Position numbers and translations under genes: made by a program. Positions 1 to 8,715 of a stretch of DNA of 64,000 nt are shown here, piece after piece. Source of the stretch: Apostichopus japonicus (taxonomy: Eukaryota; Echinodermata; Holothuroidea; Aspidochirotida; Stichopodidae); assembly GCF_037975245.1 (NCBI RefSeq), contig NC_092577.1:22718398-22782397 (forward strand), in the 5' to 3' direction. Position 1 is the first letter of the stretch. Every line of letters begins with the position of its first letter. A model generated the notes under the pieces. That model was not told where the DNA came from, ran no database searches, and worked only from the letters and a program-made list of their open reading frames with translations.

Positions 1-234
1 TATGTGAAATATAGATTAACTTAATATATATTAAATACATTCATGTATAATATATACATTAAATCCACTCATCATAACCTACCAAACAACTAGCCTGCAT
101 TTCACCTCTTGTAATGTCTACGGCCACATCACGTTCAATATACCGGTTCTCGTCCGATCACCGAAGTCAAGCAACGTAGAGCGCAGTCAGTACTAAGGTG
201 GGTGACCGCCTGGGAATACTGGGTGCCGTAGGCT

Positions 235-310
235 TTTATTTTCCTAATTGATAACACTATGTTGCCACGACGATGAAAAATTGAAATGGCCTACATTGAC
301 CTCTTGTTAT
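235..310 (+). repeat. Short intergenic spacer (76 bp), exemplar
   Basis: Order: T-runs, CTAATTGATAACACTATG, TTGCCACGACGATG, then GAAAAATTG or GAGAAATTG or GAGAAAGTG, then the GGCCTACATTGACCTCTTG flanking element. Copies differ at marker sites (TTTTCC, TTTTCA or TTTTCCC before AATTG; GATAAC or GATGAC; CTACATT or CTCCATT), and these are tied to position in the unit. The ATG in the flanking element opens no conserved reading frame. Confidence 0.9.
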
Positions 311-676
311 GTCTACGGCCATATCACGTTGACTATACCGGTTCTCGTCCGATCACCGAAGTCAAGCAACGAAGAGCGCAGTCAGTACTTGGATGGGTGA
401 CCGCCTGGGAATACTGGGTGTCGTAGGCTTTTATTTTCATAATTGATAACACTATGTTGCCACGACGATGAGAAATTGAAATGGCCTACATTGACCTCTT
501 GTTATGTCTACGGCCATATCACGTTGACTATACCGGTTCTCGTCCGATCACCGAAGTCAAGCAACGTAGAGCGCAGTCAGTACTTGGATGGGTGACCCCC
601 TGGGAATACTGGGTGCCGTAGGCTTTTATTTTCCTAATTGATAACACTATGTTGCCACGACGATGAAAAATTGAAA

Positions 677-700
677 TGGCCTACATTGACCTCTTGTTAT
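677..700 (+). promoter_or_regulatory. Conserved 5'-flanking element of 5S genes
   Basis: The last ~24 bp before nearly every gene is held constant: GGCCTACATTGACCTCTTG then TTAT after short spacers, and CTGCATTTCACCTCTTG then TAAT or TTAT after long spacers. The shared core CACCTCTTG/GACCTCTTG sits about 13-5 bp upstream of the gene. There is no TATA box near -30. K genes have lost 3 bp of this element (CTCTTATG). A role as an external Pol III element is inferred from conservation across two otherwise different spacers. Confidence 0.5.
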
Positions 701-819
701 GTCTACGGCCATATCACGTTGACTATACCGGTTCTCGTCCGATCACCGAAGTCAAGCAACGTAGAGCGCAGTCAGTACTTGGATGGGTGACCGCCTGGGA
801 ATACTGGGTGCCGTAGGCT
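701..819 (+). rRNA. Reference canonical 5S rRNA gene
   Basis: This copy has the majority sequence. Its 5' GTCTACGGC pairs with 3' GCCGTAGGC (helix I, nine pairs including one U.G). ACGTTG at 16-21 pairs with CAACGT at 57-62 (helix II). CGGT at 29-32 pairs with ACCG at 45-48 (helix III). The conserved tract AGTACTTGGATGGGTGACC and CGCCTGGGAAT follow. The length of 119 nt to GGCT, or 121 nt to GGCTTT, equals the usual animal 5S. The likely product is the large-subunit 5S rRNA, bound by uL18 and uL5 and transcribed with TFIIIA and Pol III. The helix V region has one G.G mismatch compared with vertebrate 5S. Confidence 0.95.
750..797 (+). promoter_or_regulatory. 5S internal control region (box A, IE, box C)
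   Basis: By alignment to the animal 5S type I Pol III promoter, box A is gene positions 50-64 (AGTCAAGCAACGTAG), the intermediate element is 67-72, and box C is 80-97 (TGGATGGGTGACCGCCTG). All three are intact here. The same region is altered in V copies (80, 81 and 83 changed) and lost in delta26 copies (79-104 missing). Assignment is by homology; no binding data can be seen. Confidence 0.75.
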
Positions 820-827
820 TTTATTTT
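819..827 (+). terminator. Pol III terminator, standard form
   Basis: A TTTT run starting at gene position 119 is followed by A and a second TTTT. It occurs after nearly every gene that is followed by a short spacer. A run of four or more T on the non-template strand is the normal Pol III stop. Confidence 0.8.
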
Positions 828-890
828 CCTAATTGATAACACTATATTGCCACGACGATGAGAAATTGAAATGGCCTACATTGACCTCTT

Positions 891-1086
891 GTCACAAGGA
901 AAGCGATTTGAAAATCGAATATATTTATAAATAACTACTTTGTTTTTATGTATTAGAATTTTATACATATATATGTAAAATATAGATTAACATAATATAT
1001 ATTAAATCCATTCATGTATAATATATATATTAAATCAACTCATCATAACCTACCACACAAGTAGTCTGCATTTCACCTCTTGTTAT
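891..1086 (+). repeat. Beta long spacer, GTCACAAGG form
   Basis: 196 bp. Beta is homologous to alpha throughout but differs at many fixed sites: TATTTATAAATAACTACTTTG for the left core, TAAAATATAG, AAATCCATTCATG, ACACAAGTAGTCTGC. This form joins a nearly complete short spacer ending CCTCTTG to CACAAGG, and always leads to a delta26 gene. Other copies start at 3464, 6723, 21987, 25293, 32493, 38833, 39576, 51542, 54848 and 62391. Confidence 0.9.
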
Positions 1087-1179
1087 GTCTACGGCCACAT
1101 CACTTTGACGATACCGGTTCTCGTCCGATCACCGAAGTCAAGCAACGTAGAGCGCAGTCAGTACTGGGTGCCGTAGGCT
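1087..1179 (+). pseudogene. delta26 5S gene, exemplar
   Basis: 93 bp. Gene positions 79-104 are missing, leaving CAGTACTGGGTGCC; in the full gene the lost stretch lies between two TACT direct repeats, so slippage or recombination between them is the likely origin. The whole of box C and the helix IV arm are gone, so neither normal TFIIIA binding nor a normal 5S fold is expected. Both ends (GTCTACGGCC, GCCGTAGGC) and the T-run are intact. This copy also has CACTTTGACG. It is flanked on both sides by beta spacers. Confidence 0.88.
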
Positions 1180-1242
1180 TTTATTTTCCCAATTGATAAC
1201 ACTATGTTGCCACGACGATGAGAAATTGAAATGGCCTACATT

Positions 1243-1443
1243 GTCTTGCCACAAGGAAAGCGATTTGAAAATCGAATATATTTATAAATAACTACTTTGT
1301 TTTTATGTATTAGAATTTTATACATATATATGTAAAATATAGATTAACATAATATATATTAAATCCATTCATGTATAATATATATATTAAATCAACTCAT
1401 CATAACCTACCACACAAGTAGTCTGCATTTCACCTCTTGTAAT
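1243..1443 (+). repeat. Beta long spacer, GTCTTGCC form
   Basis: 201 bp. It joins a short spacer truncated at CTACATT (CTGCATT at 31907 and 61805) to GTCTTGCCACAAGG. It usually follows a delta26 gene and always leads to a full-length gene. Other copies start at 3816, 7075, 22339, 25645, 31907, 32845, 35371, 39185, 39928, 51894, 55200, 61805 and 62743. Confidence 0.9.
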
Positions 1444-1926
1444 GTCTACGGCCACATCACGTTGACGATACCGGTGCTCGTCCGATCACCGAAGTCAAGC
1501 AACGTAGAGCGCAGTCAGTACTTGGATGGGTGACCGCCTGGGAATACTGGGTGCCGTAGGCTTTTATTTTCCTAATTGATAACACTATGTTGCCACGACG
1601 ATGAGAAAGTGAAATGGCCTACATTGACCTCTTGTTATGTCTACGGCCATATCACGTTGACGATACCGGTTCTCGTCCGATCACCGAAGTCAAGCAACGT
1701 AGAGCGCAGTCAGAGCTGGGTGCCGTAGGCTTTTATTTTCCCAATTGATAACACTATGTTGCCACGACGATGAGAAAGTGAAATGGCCTACATTGACCTC
1801 TTCTTATGTCTACGGCCATATCACGTTGACTATACCGGTTCTCGTCCGATCACCGAAGTCAAGCAACGTAGAGCGCAGTCAGTACTTGGATGGGTGACCG
1901 CCTGGGAATACTGGGTGCCGTAGGCC
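1444..1926 (+). rRNA. 5S cluster of 3, middle copy delta26
   Basis: 1444 is full length (T24G, T33G: GGTGCTCG). 1639 is a 93-bp delta26 copy reading CAGAGCTGGG at the deletion joint. 1808 is canonical with the GGCC end. Follows a beta spacer and precedes an alpha spacer. Confidence 0.9.
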
Positions 1927-1935
1927 TTTCTTTTT
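1927..1935 (+). terminator. Pol III terminator of genes before alpha spacers
   Basis: The last gene before an alpha spacer ends GGCC rather than GGCT (T119C), followed by TTT, C, TTTTT. The T-run is displaced 4 bp downstream and is five long. This form marks the unit end, for example after 1808, 2541, 4381, 5114, 7640 and 8373. Confidence 0.7.
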
Positions 1936-1949
1936 CTAATTAGAACACT

Positions 1950-2150
1950 GTCTTGCCACAAGGAAAGCGATTTGAAAATCGAATATATTAATAAATAACT
2001 CGATTGTTTTTATATATTAGAATTTAATACATATATATGTGAAATATAGATTAACTTAATATATATTAAATACATTCATGTATAATATATACATTAAATC
2101 CACTCATCATAACCTACCAAACAACTAGCCTGCATTTCACCTCTTGTAAT
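1950..2150 (+). repeat. Alpha long spacer, exemplar
   Basis: About 201 bp, from GTCTTGCCACAAGG to CACCTCTTGTAAT. It contains an AT-rich core of about 130 bp with perfect palindromes ACATATATATGT and, nearby, TTAATATATATTAA. Its left end is recognisably the short spacer (GAACACTGTCTTGCCACAAGG against AACACTATGTTGCCACGACG) and its right end is the common flanking element, so the AT-rich core looks like an insertion into a short spacer. Sixty-five complete alpha spacers occur, plus the partial one at 1-115. Each precedes a V gene. Confidence 0.9.
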
Positions 2151-2659
2151 GTCTACGGCCACATCACGTTCAATATACCGGTTCTCGTCCGATCAGGTAA
2201 GTCAAGCAACGTAGAGCGCAGTCAGTACTAAGGTGGGTGACCGCCTGGGAATACTGGGTGCCGTAGGCTTTTATTTTCACAATTGATAACACTATGTTGC
2301 CACGACGATGAGAAATTGAAATGGCCTACATTGACCTCTTCTTATGTCTACGGCCATATCACGTTGACTATACCGGTTCTCGTCCGATCACCGAAGTCAA
2401 GCAACGTAGAGCGCAGTCAGTACTTGGATGGGTGACCGCCTGGGAATACTGGGTGCCGTAGGCTTTTATTTTCCTAATTGATGACACTATGTTGCCACGA
2501 CGATGAGAAATTGAAATGGCCTACATTGACCTCTTCTTATGTCTACGGCCACATCACGTTGACTATACCGGTTCTCGTCCGATCACCGAAGTCAAGCAAC
2601 GTAGAGCGCAGTCAGTACTTGGATGGATGACCGCCTGGGAATACTGGGTGCCGTAGGCC
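2151..2659 (+). rRNA. 5S cluster of 3 with V-donor lead (exemplar)
   Basis: The lead at 2151 differs from canonical at T12C, G21C, C23A, C46G, C47G, G48T, T80A, G81A and A83G. Changes at 46-48 create CAGGTAAGT and leave only U32-A45 of helix III; G21C removes one helix II pair; 80-83 lies in box C. The full 119-bp length, both ends and the T-run are kept. 2346 is canonical. 2541 has G87A (GGATGGATGACC) and the GGCC end. Confidence 0.88.
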
Positions 2660-2883
2660 TTTCTTTTTCTAATTAGAACACTGTCTTGCCACAAGGAAAG
2701 CGATTTGAAAATCGAATATATTAATAAATAACTCGATTGTTTTTATATATTAGAATTTAATACATATATATGTGAAATATAGATTAACTTAATATATATT
2801 AAATACATTCATGTATAATATATACATTAAATCCACTCATCATAACCTACCAAACAACTAGCCTGCATTTCACCTCTTGTAAT

Positions 2884-3392
2884 GTCTACGGCCACATCAC
2901 GTTCAATATACCGGTTCTCGTCCGATCACCGAAGTCAAGCAACGAAGAGCGCAGTCAGTACTTGGATGGGTGACCGCCTGGGAATACTGGGTGTCGTAGG
3001 CTTTTATTTTCCTAATTGATAACACTATGTTGCCACGACGATGAGAAATTGAAATGGCCTACATTGACCTCTTGTTATGTCTACGGCCATATCACGTTGA
3101 CTATACCGGTTCTCGTCCGATCACCGAAGTCAAGCAACGTAGAGCGCAGTCAGTACTTGGATGGGTGACCCCCTGGGAATACTGGGTGCCGTAGGCTTTT
3201 ATTTTCCTAATTGATAACACTATGTTGCCACGACGATGAAAAATTGAAATGGCCTACATTGACCTCTTGTTATGTCTACGGCCATATCACGTTGACTATA
3301 CCGGTTCTCGTCCGATCACCGAAGTCAAGCAACGTAGAGCGCAGTCAGTACTTGGATGGGTGACCGCCTGGGAATACTGGGTGCCGTAGGCT
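2884..3392 (+). rRNA. 5S cluster of 3 with chimeric lead
   Basis: 2884 starts as V (ACATCACGTTCAATA) but continues as the T62A/C111T gene type seen at 311. It looks like the 116 and 311 genes fused, with loss of one 195-bp repeat. 3079 has G93C; 3274 is canonical. Confidence 0.88.
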
Positions 3393-3659
3393 TTTATTTT
3401 CCTAATTGATAACACTATATTGCCACGACGATGAGAAATTGAAATGGCCTACATTGACCTCTTGTCACAAGGAAAGCGATTTGAAAATCGAATATATTTA
3501 TAAATAACTACTTTGTTTTTATGTATTAGAATTTTATACATATATATGTAAAATATAGATTAACATAATATATATTAAATCCATTCATGTATAATATATA
3601 TATTAAATCAACTCATCATAACCTACCACACAAGTAGTCTGCATTTCACCTCTTGTTAT

Positions 3660-3752
3660 GTCTACGGCCACATCACTTTGACGATACCGGTTCTCGTCCG
3701 ATCACCGAAGTCAAGCAACGTAGAGCGCAGTCAGTACTGGGTGCCGTAGGCT
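3660..3752 (+). pseudogene. delta26 5S gene
   Basis: Counterpart of the copy at 1087, with the same CACTTTGACG marker; between beta spacers 3464 and 3816. Confidence 0.87.
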
Positions 3753-4016
3753 TTTATTTTCCCAATTGATAACACTATGTTGCCACGACGATGAGAAATT
3801 GAAATGGCCTACATTGTCTTGCCACAAGGAAAGCGATTTGAAAATCGAATATATTTATAAATAACTACTTTGTTTTTATGTATTAGAATTTTATACATAT
3901 ATATGTAAAATATAGATTAACATAATATATATTAAATCCATTCATGTATAATATATATATTAAATCAACTCATCATAACCTACCACACAAGTAGTCTGCA
4001 TTTCACCTCTTGTAAT

Positions 4017-4499
4017 GTCTACGGCCACATCACGTTGACGATACCGGTGCTCGTCCGATCACCGAAGTCAAGCAACGTAGAGCGCAGTCAGTACTTGGAT
4101 GGGTGACCGCCTGGGAATACTGGGTGCCGTAGGCTTTTATTTTCCTAATTGATAACACTATGTTGCCACGACGATGAGAAAGTGAAATGGCCTACATTGA
4201 CCTCTTGTTATGTCTACGGCCATATCACGTTGACGATACCGGTTCTCGTCCGATCACCGAAGTCAAGCAACGTAGAGCGCAGTCAGAGCTGGGTGCCGTA
4301 GGCTTTTATTTTCCCAATTGATAACACTATGTTGCCACGACGATGAGAAAGTGAAATGGCCTACATTGACCTCTTCTTATGTCTACGGCCATATCACGTT
4401 GACTATACCGGTTCTCGTCCGATCACCGAAGTCAAGCAACGTAGAGCGCAGTCAGTACTTGGATGGGTGACCGCCTGGGAATACTGGGTGCCGTAGGCC
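4017..4499 (+). rRNA. 5S cluster of 3, middle copy delta26
   Basis: 4017 full length (T33G), 4212 delta26 with CAGAGCTGGG, 4381 canonical with GGCC end. Repeats 1444-1926 at +2,573 bp. Confidence 0.9.
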
Positions 4500-4723
4500 T
4501 TTCTTTTTCTAATTAGAACACTGTCTTGCCACAAGGAAAGCGATTTGAAAATCGAATATATTAATAAATAACTCGATTGTTTTTATATATTAGAATTTAA
4601 TACATATATATGTGAAATATAGATTAACTTAATATATATTAAATACATTCATGTATAATATATACATTAAATCCACTCATCATAACCTACCAAACAACTA
4701 GCCTGCATTTCACCTCTTGTAAT

Positions 4724-5232
4724 GTCTACGGCCACATCACGTTCAATATACCGGTTCTCGTCCGATCAGGTAAGTCAAGCAACGTAGAGCGCAGTCAGTA
4801 CTAAGGTGGGTGACCGCCTGGGAATACTGGGTGCCGTAGGCTTTTATTTTCACAATTGATAACACTATGTTGCCACGACGATGAGAAATTGAAATGGCCT
4901 ACATTGACCTCTTCTTATGTCTACGGCCATATCACGTTGACTATACCGGTTCTCGTCCGATCACCGAAGTCAAGCAACGTAGAGCGCAGTCAGTACTTGG
5001 ATGGGTGACCGCCTGGGAATACTGGGTGCCGTAGGCTTTTATTTTCCTAATTGATGACACTATGTTGCCACGACGATGAGAAATTGAAATGGCCTACATT
5101 GACCTCTTCTTATGTCTACGGCCACATCACGTTGACTATACCGGTTCTCGTCCGATCACCGAAGTCAAGCAACGTAGAGCGCAGTCAGTACTTGGATGGA
5201 TGACCGCCTGGGAATACTGGGTGCCGTAGGCC
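4724..5232 (+). rRNA. 5S cluster of 3, V-donor lead
   Basis: 4724 V-donor; 4919 canonical, followed by the GATGAC spacer form; 5114 G87A with GGCC end. Confidence 0.9.
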
Positions 5233-5456
5233 TTTCTTTTTCTAATTAGAACACTGTCTTGCCACAAGGAAAGCGATTTGAAAATCGAATATATTAATAA
5301 ATAACTCGATTGTTTTTATATATTAGAATTTAATACATATATATGTGAAATATAGATTAACTTAATATATATTAAATACATTCATGTATAATATATACAT
5401 TAAATCCACTCATCATAACCTACCAAACAACTAGCCTGCATTTCACCTCTTGTAAT

Positions 5457-5770
5457 GTCTACGGCCACATCACGTTCAATATACCGGTTCTCGTCCGATC
5501 AGGTAAGTCAAGCAACGTAGAGCGCAGTCAGTACTAAGGTGGGTGACCGCCTGGGAATACTGGGTGCCGTAGGCTTTTATTTTCACAATTGATAACACTA
5601 TGTTGCCACGACGATGAGAAATTGAAATGGCCTCCATTGACCTCTTGTTATGTCTACGGCCATATCACGTTGACTATACCGGTTCTCGTCCGATCACCGA
5701 AGTCAAGCAACGTAGAGCGCAGTCAGTACTTGGATGGGTGACCGCCTGGGAATACTGGGTGCCGTAGGCC
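5457..5770 (+). rRNA. 5S cluster of 2, V-donor lead
   Basis: 5457 V-donor, short spacer with CTCCATT, then 5652 canonical with GGCC and the weak TTCCTTTT end. First example of the 538-bp two-gene unit that recurs at 8515, 9786, 15691, 16962, 23779, 42270, 46127 and 53334. Confidence 0.9.
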
Positions 5771-5778
5771 TTCCTTTT
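5771..5778 (+). terminator. Pol III terminator, weak CTTCC form
   Basis: A second class of alpha-preceding genes ends GGCC followed by TT, CC, TTTT. Only a single four-T run remains, further from the gene end. It follows two-gene units (5652, 8911, 10182, 16087) and nearly all K genes at unit ends (12035, 13888, 19211). Weaker or slightly longer termination is inferred. Confidence 0.6.
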
Positions 5779-5994
5779 CCTAATTAGAACACTGTCTTGC
5801 CACAAGGAAAGCGATTTGAAAATCGAATATATTAATAAATAACTCGATTGTTTTTATATATTAGAATTTAATACATATATATGTGAAATATAGATTAACT
5901 TAATATATATTAAATACATTCATGTATAATATATACATTAAATCCACTCATCATAACCTACCAAACAACTAGCCTGCATTTCACCTCTTGTAAT

Positions 5995-6113
5995 GTCTAC
6001 GGCCACATCACGTTCAATATACCGGTTCTCGTCCGATCAGGTAAGTCAAGCAACGTAGAGCGCAGTCAGTACTTGGATGGATGACCGCCTGGGAATACTG
6101 GGTGCCGTAGGCC
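5995..6113 (+). rRNA. Single chimeric 5S gene between two alpha spacers
   Basis: The 5' part through CAGGTAAGT is V-donor; the 3' part (ACTTGGATGGATGACC, GGCC end) is the last gene of a three-gene unit. The 343-bp unit equals a 733-bp unit minus two 195-bp repeats, as expected from a crossover between the first and third genes. Confidence 0.87.
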
Positions 6114-6337
6114 TTTCTTTTTCTAATTAGAACACTGTCTTGCCACAAGGAAAGCGATTTGAAAATCGAATATATTAATAAATAACTCGATTGTTTTTAT
6201 ATATTAGAATTTAATACATATATATGTGAAATATAGATTAACTTAATATATATTAAATACATTCATGTATAATATATACATTAAATCCACTCATCATAAC
6301 CTACCAAACAACTAGCCTGCATTTCACCTCTTGTAAT

Positions 6338-6651
6338 GTCTACGGCCACATCACGTTCAATATACCGGTTCTCGTCCGATCAGGTAAGTCAAGCAACGTA
6401 GAGCGCAGTCAGTACTAAGGTGGGTGACCGCCTGGGAATACTGGGTGCCGTAGGCTTTTATTTTCACAATTGATAACACTATGTTGCCACGACGATGAGA
6501 AATTGAAATGGCCTCCATTGACCTCTTGTTATGTCTACGGCCATATCACGTTGACTATACCGGTTCTCGTCCGATCACCGAAGTCAAGCAACGTAGAGCG
6601 CAGTCAGTACTTGGATGGGTGACCGCCTGGGAATACTGGGTGCCGTAGGCT
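6338..6651 (+). rRNA. 5S cluster of 2, V-donor lead, into beta block
   Basis: 6338 V-donor; 6533 canonical, followed by a short spacer with ACTATATTGCC and a GTCAC-form beta spacer. The left side resembles the 5457 unit and the right side the 3274 gene, so this is a junction unit. Confidence 0.9.
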
Positions 6652-6918
6652 TTTATTTTCCTAATTGATAACACTATATTGCCACGACGATGAGAAATTG
6701 AAATGGCCTACATTGACCTCTTGTCACAAGGAAAGCGATTTGAAAATCGAATATATTTATAAATAACTACTTTGTTTTTATGTATTAGAATTTTATACAT
6801 ATATATGTAAAATATAGATTAACATAATATATATTAAATCCATTCATGTATAATATATATATTAAATCAACTCATCATAACCTACCACACAAGTAGTCTG
6901 CATTTCACCTCTTGTTAT

Positions 6919-7011
6919 GTCTACGGCCACATCACTTTGACGATACCGGTTCTCGTCCGATCACCGAAGTCAAGCAACGTAGAGCGCAGTCAGTACTGGG
7001 TGCCGTAGGCT
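6919..7011 (+). pseudogene. delta26 5S gene
   Basis: Third local copy of the 1087/3660 type (CACTTTGACG). Confidence 0.87.
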
Positions 7012-7275
7012 TTTATTTTCCCAATTGATAACACTATGTTGCCACGACGATGAGAAATTGAAATGGCCTACATTGTCTTGCCACAAGGAAAGCGATTTGA
7101 AAATCGAATATATTTATAAATAACTACTTTGTTTTTATGTATTAGAATTTTATACATATATATGTAAAATATAGATTAACATAATATATATTAAATCCAT
7201 TCATGTATAATATATATATTAAATCAACTCATCATAACCTACCACACAAGTAGTCTGCATTTCACCTCTTGTAAT

Positions 7276-7758
7276 GTCTACGGCCACATCACGTTGACGA
7301 TACCGGTGCTCGTCCGATCACCGAAGTCAAGCAACGTAGAGCGCAGTCAGTACTTGGATGGGTGACCGCCTGGGAATACTGGGTGCCGTAGGCTTTTATT
7401 TTCCTAATTGATAACACTATGTTGCCACGACGATGAGAAAGTGAAATGGCCTACATTGACCTCTTGTTATGTCTACGGCCATATCACGTTGACGATACCG
7501 GTTCTCGTCCGATCACCGAAGTCAAGCAACGTAGAGCGCAGTCAGAGCTGGGTGCCGTAGGCTTTTATTTTCCCAATTGATAACACTATGTTGCCACGAC
7601 GATGAGAAAGTGAAATGGCCTACATTGACCTCTTCTTATGTCTACGGCCATATCACGTTGACTATACCGGTTCTCGTCCGATCACCGAAGTCAAGCAACG
7701 TAGAGCGCAGTCAGTACTTGGATGGGTGACCGCCTGGGAATACTGGGTGCCGTAGGCC
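7276..7758 (+). rRNA. 5S cluster of 3, middle copy delta26
   Basis: 7276 full (T33G), 7471 delta26 (CAGAGCTGGG), 7640 canonical with GGCC end; repeats 4017-4499 at +3,259 bp. Confidence 0.9.
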
Positions 7759-7982
7759 TTTCTTTTTCTAATTAGAACACTGTCTTGCCACAAGGAAAGC
7801 GATTTGAAAATCGAATATATTAATAAATAACTCGATTGTTTTTATATATTAGAATTTAATACATATATATGTGAAATATAGATTAACTTAATATATATTA
7901 AATACATTCATGTATAATATATACATTAAATCCACTCATCATAACCTACCAAACAACTAGCCTGCATTTCACCTCTTGTAAT

Positions 7983-8491
7983 GTCTACGGCCACATCACG
8001 TTCAATATACCGGTTCTCGTCCGATCAGGTAAGTCAAGCAACGTAGAGCGCAGTCAGTACTAAGGTGGGTGACCGCCTGGGAATACTGGGTGCCGTAGGC
8101 TTTTATTTTCACAATTGATAACACTATGTTGCCACGACGATGAGAAATTGAAATGGCCTACATTGACCTCTTCTTATGTCTACGGCCATATCACGTTGAC
8201 TATACCGGTTCTCGTCCGATCACCGAAGTCAAGCAACGTAGAGCGCAGTCAGTACTTGGATGGGTGACCGCCTGGGAATACTGGGTGCCGTAGGCTTTTA
8301 TTTTCCTAATTGATGACACTATGTTGCCACGACGATGAGAAATTGAAATGGCCTACATTGACCTCTTCTTATGTCTACGGCCACATCACGTTGACTATAC
8401 CGGTTCTCGTCCGATCACCGAAGTCAAGCAACGTAGAGCGCAGTCAGTACTTGGATGGATGACCGCCTGGGAATACTGGGTGCCGTAGGCC
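7983..8491 (+). rRNA. 5S cluster of 3, V-donor lead
   Basis: 7983 V-donor, 8178 canonical, 8373 G87A with GGCC end; repeats 4724-5232. Confidence 0.9.
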
Positions 8492-8715
8492 TTTCTTTTT
8501 CTAATTAGAACACTGTCTTGCCACAAGGAAAGCGATTTGAAAATCGAATATATTAATAAATAACTCGATTGTTTTTATATATTAGAATTTAATACATATA
8601 TATGTGAAATATAGATTAACTTAATATATATTAAATACATTCATGTATAATATATACATTAAATCCACTCATCATAACCTACCAAACAACTAGCCTGCAT
8701 TTCACCTCTTGTAAT

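Larger units (their letters stand above)
116..819 (+). rRNA. 5S cluster of 4
   Basis: Genes start at 116 (V lead with normal ACCG but CTAAGG), 311 (T62A and C111T), 506 (G93C, ACCCCCTGG) and 701 (canonical). The lead follows an alpha spacer cut by the window edge. It is unlike most V genes in keeping helix III with G41 unchanged. A GTCAC-form beta spacer follows. Confidence 0.9.
445..2930 (+). repeat. 2,573-bp tandem repeat, copy 1
   Basis: Gene starts 506, 701, 1087, 1444, 1639, 1808, 2151, 2346 and 2541 each reappear 2,573 bp later, with the same spacer types and markers, including the private CACTTTGACG at 1087 and 3660. Confidence 0.85.
3018..5503 (+). repeat. 2,573-bp tandem repeat, copy 2
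   Basis: Second copy of the preceding module (genes 3079 to 5114 plus an alpha spacer). A partial third copy follows at +3,259 bp (genes 6533 to 8911), so the same beta/delta26 block recurs three times in the first 9 kb. Confidence 0.85.

Noticed and set aside
2028-2041. TATA box for the V gene in the alpha spacer
   Set aside because: TATA-like strings are plentiful in the AT core but lie more than 60 bp upstream of the gene, not near -30, so they cannot be assigned as promoter elements.
1950-2150. Transposable element in the long spacer
   Set aside because: No terminal inverted repeats of useful length, target-site duplication, coding sequence, A-tail or tRNA-like promoter was seen. The AT palindromes alone are not enough.
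2151-2349. Bona fide spliced leader RNA gene in the V position
   Set aside because: Exon followed by GTAAGT is suggestive, but the sequence is 5S along its full length, with no clear AATTTTTGG-type Sm site and no SL-like fold downstream. Kept only as a hypothesis in the findings.
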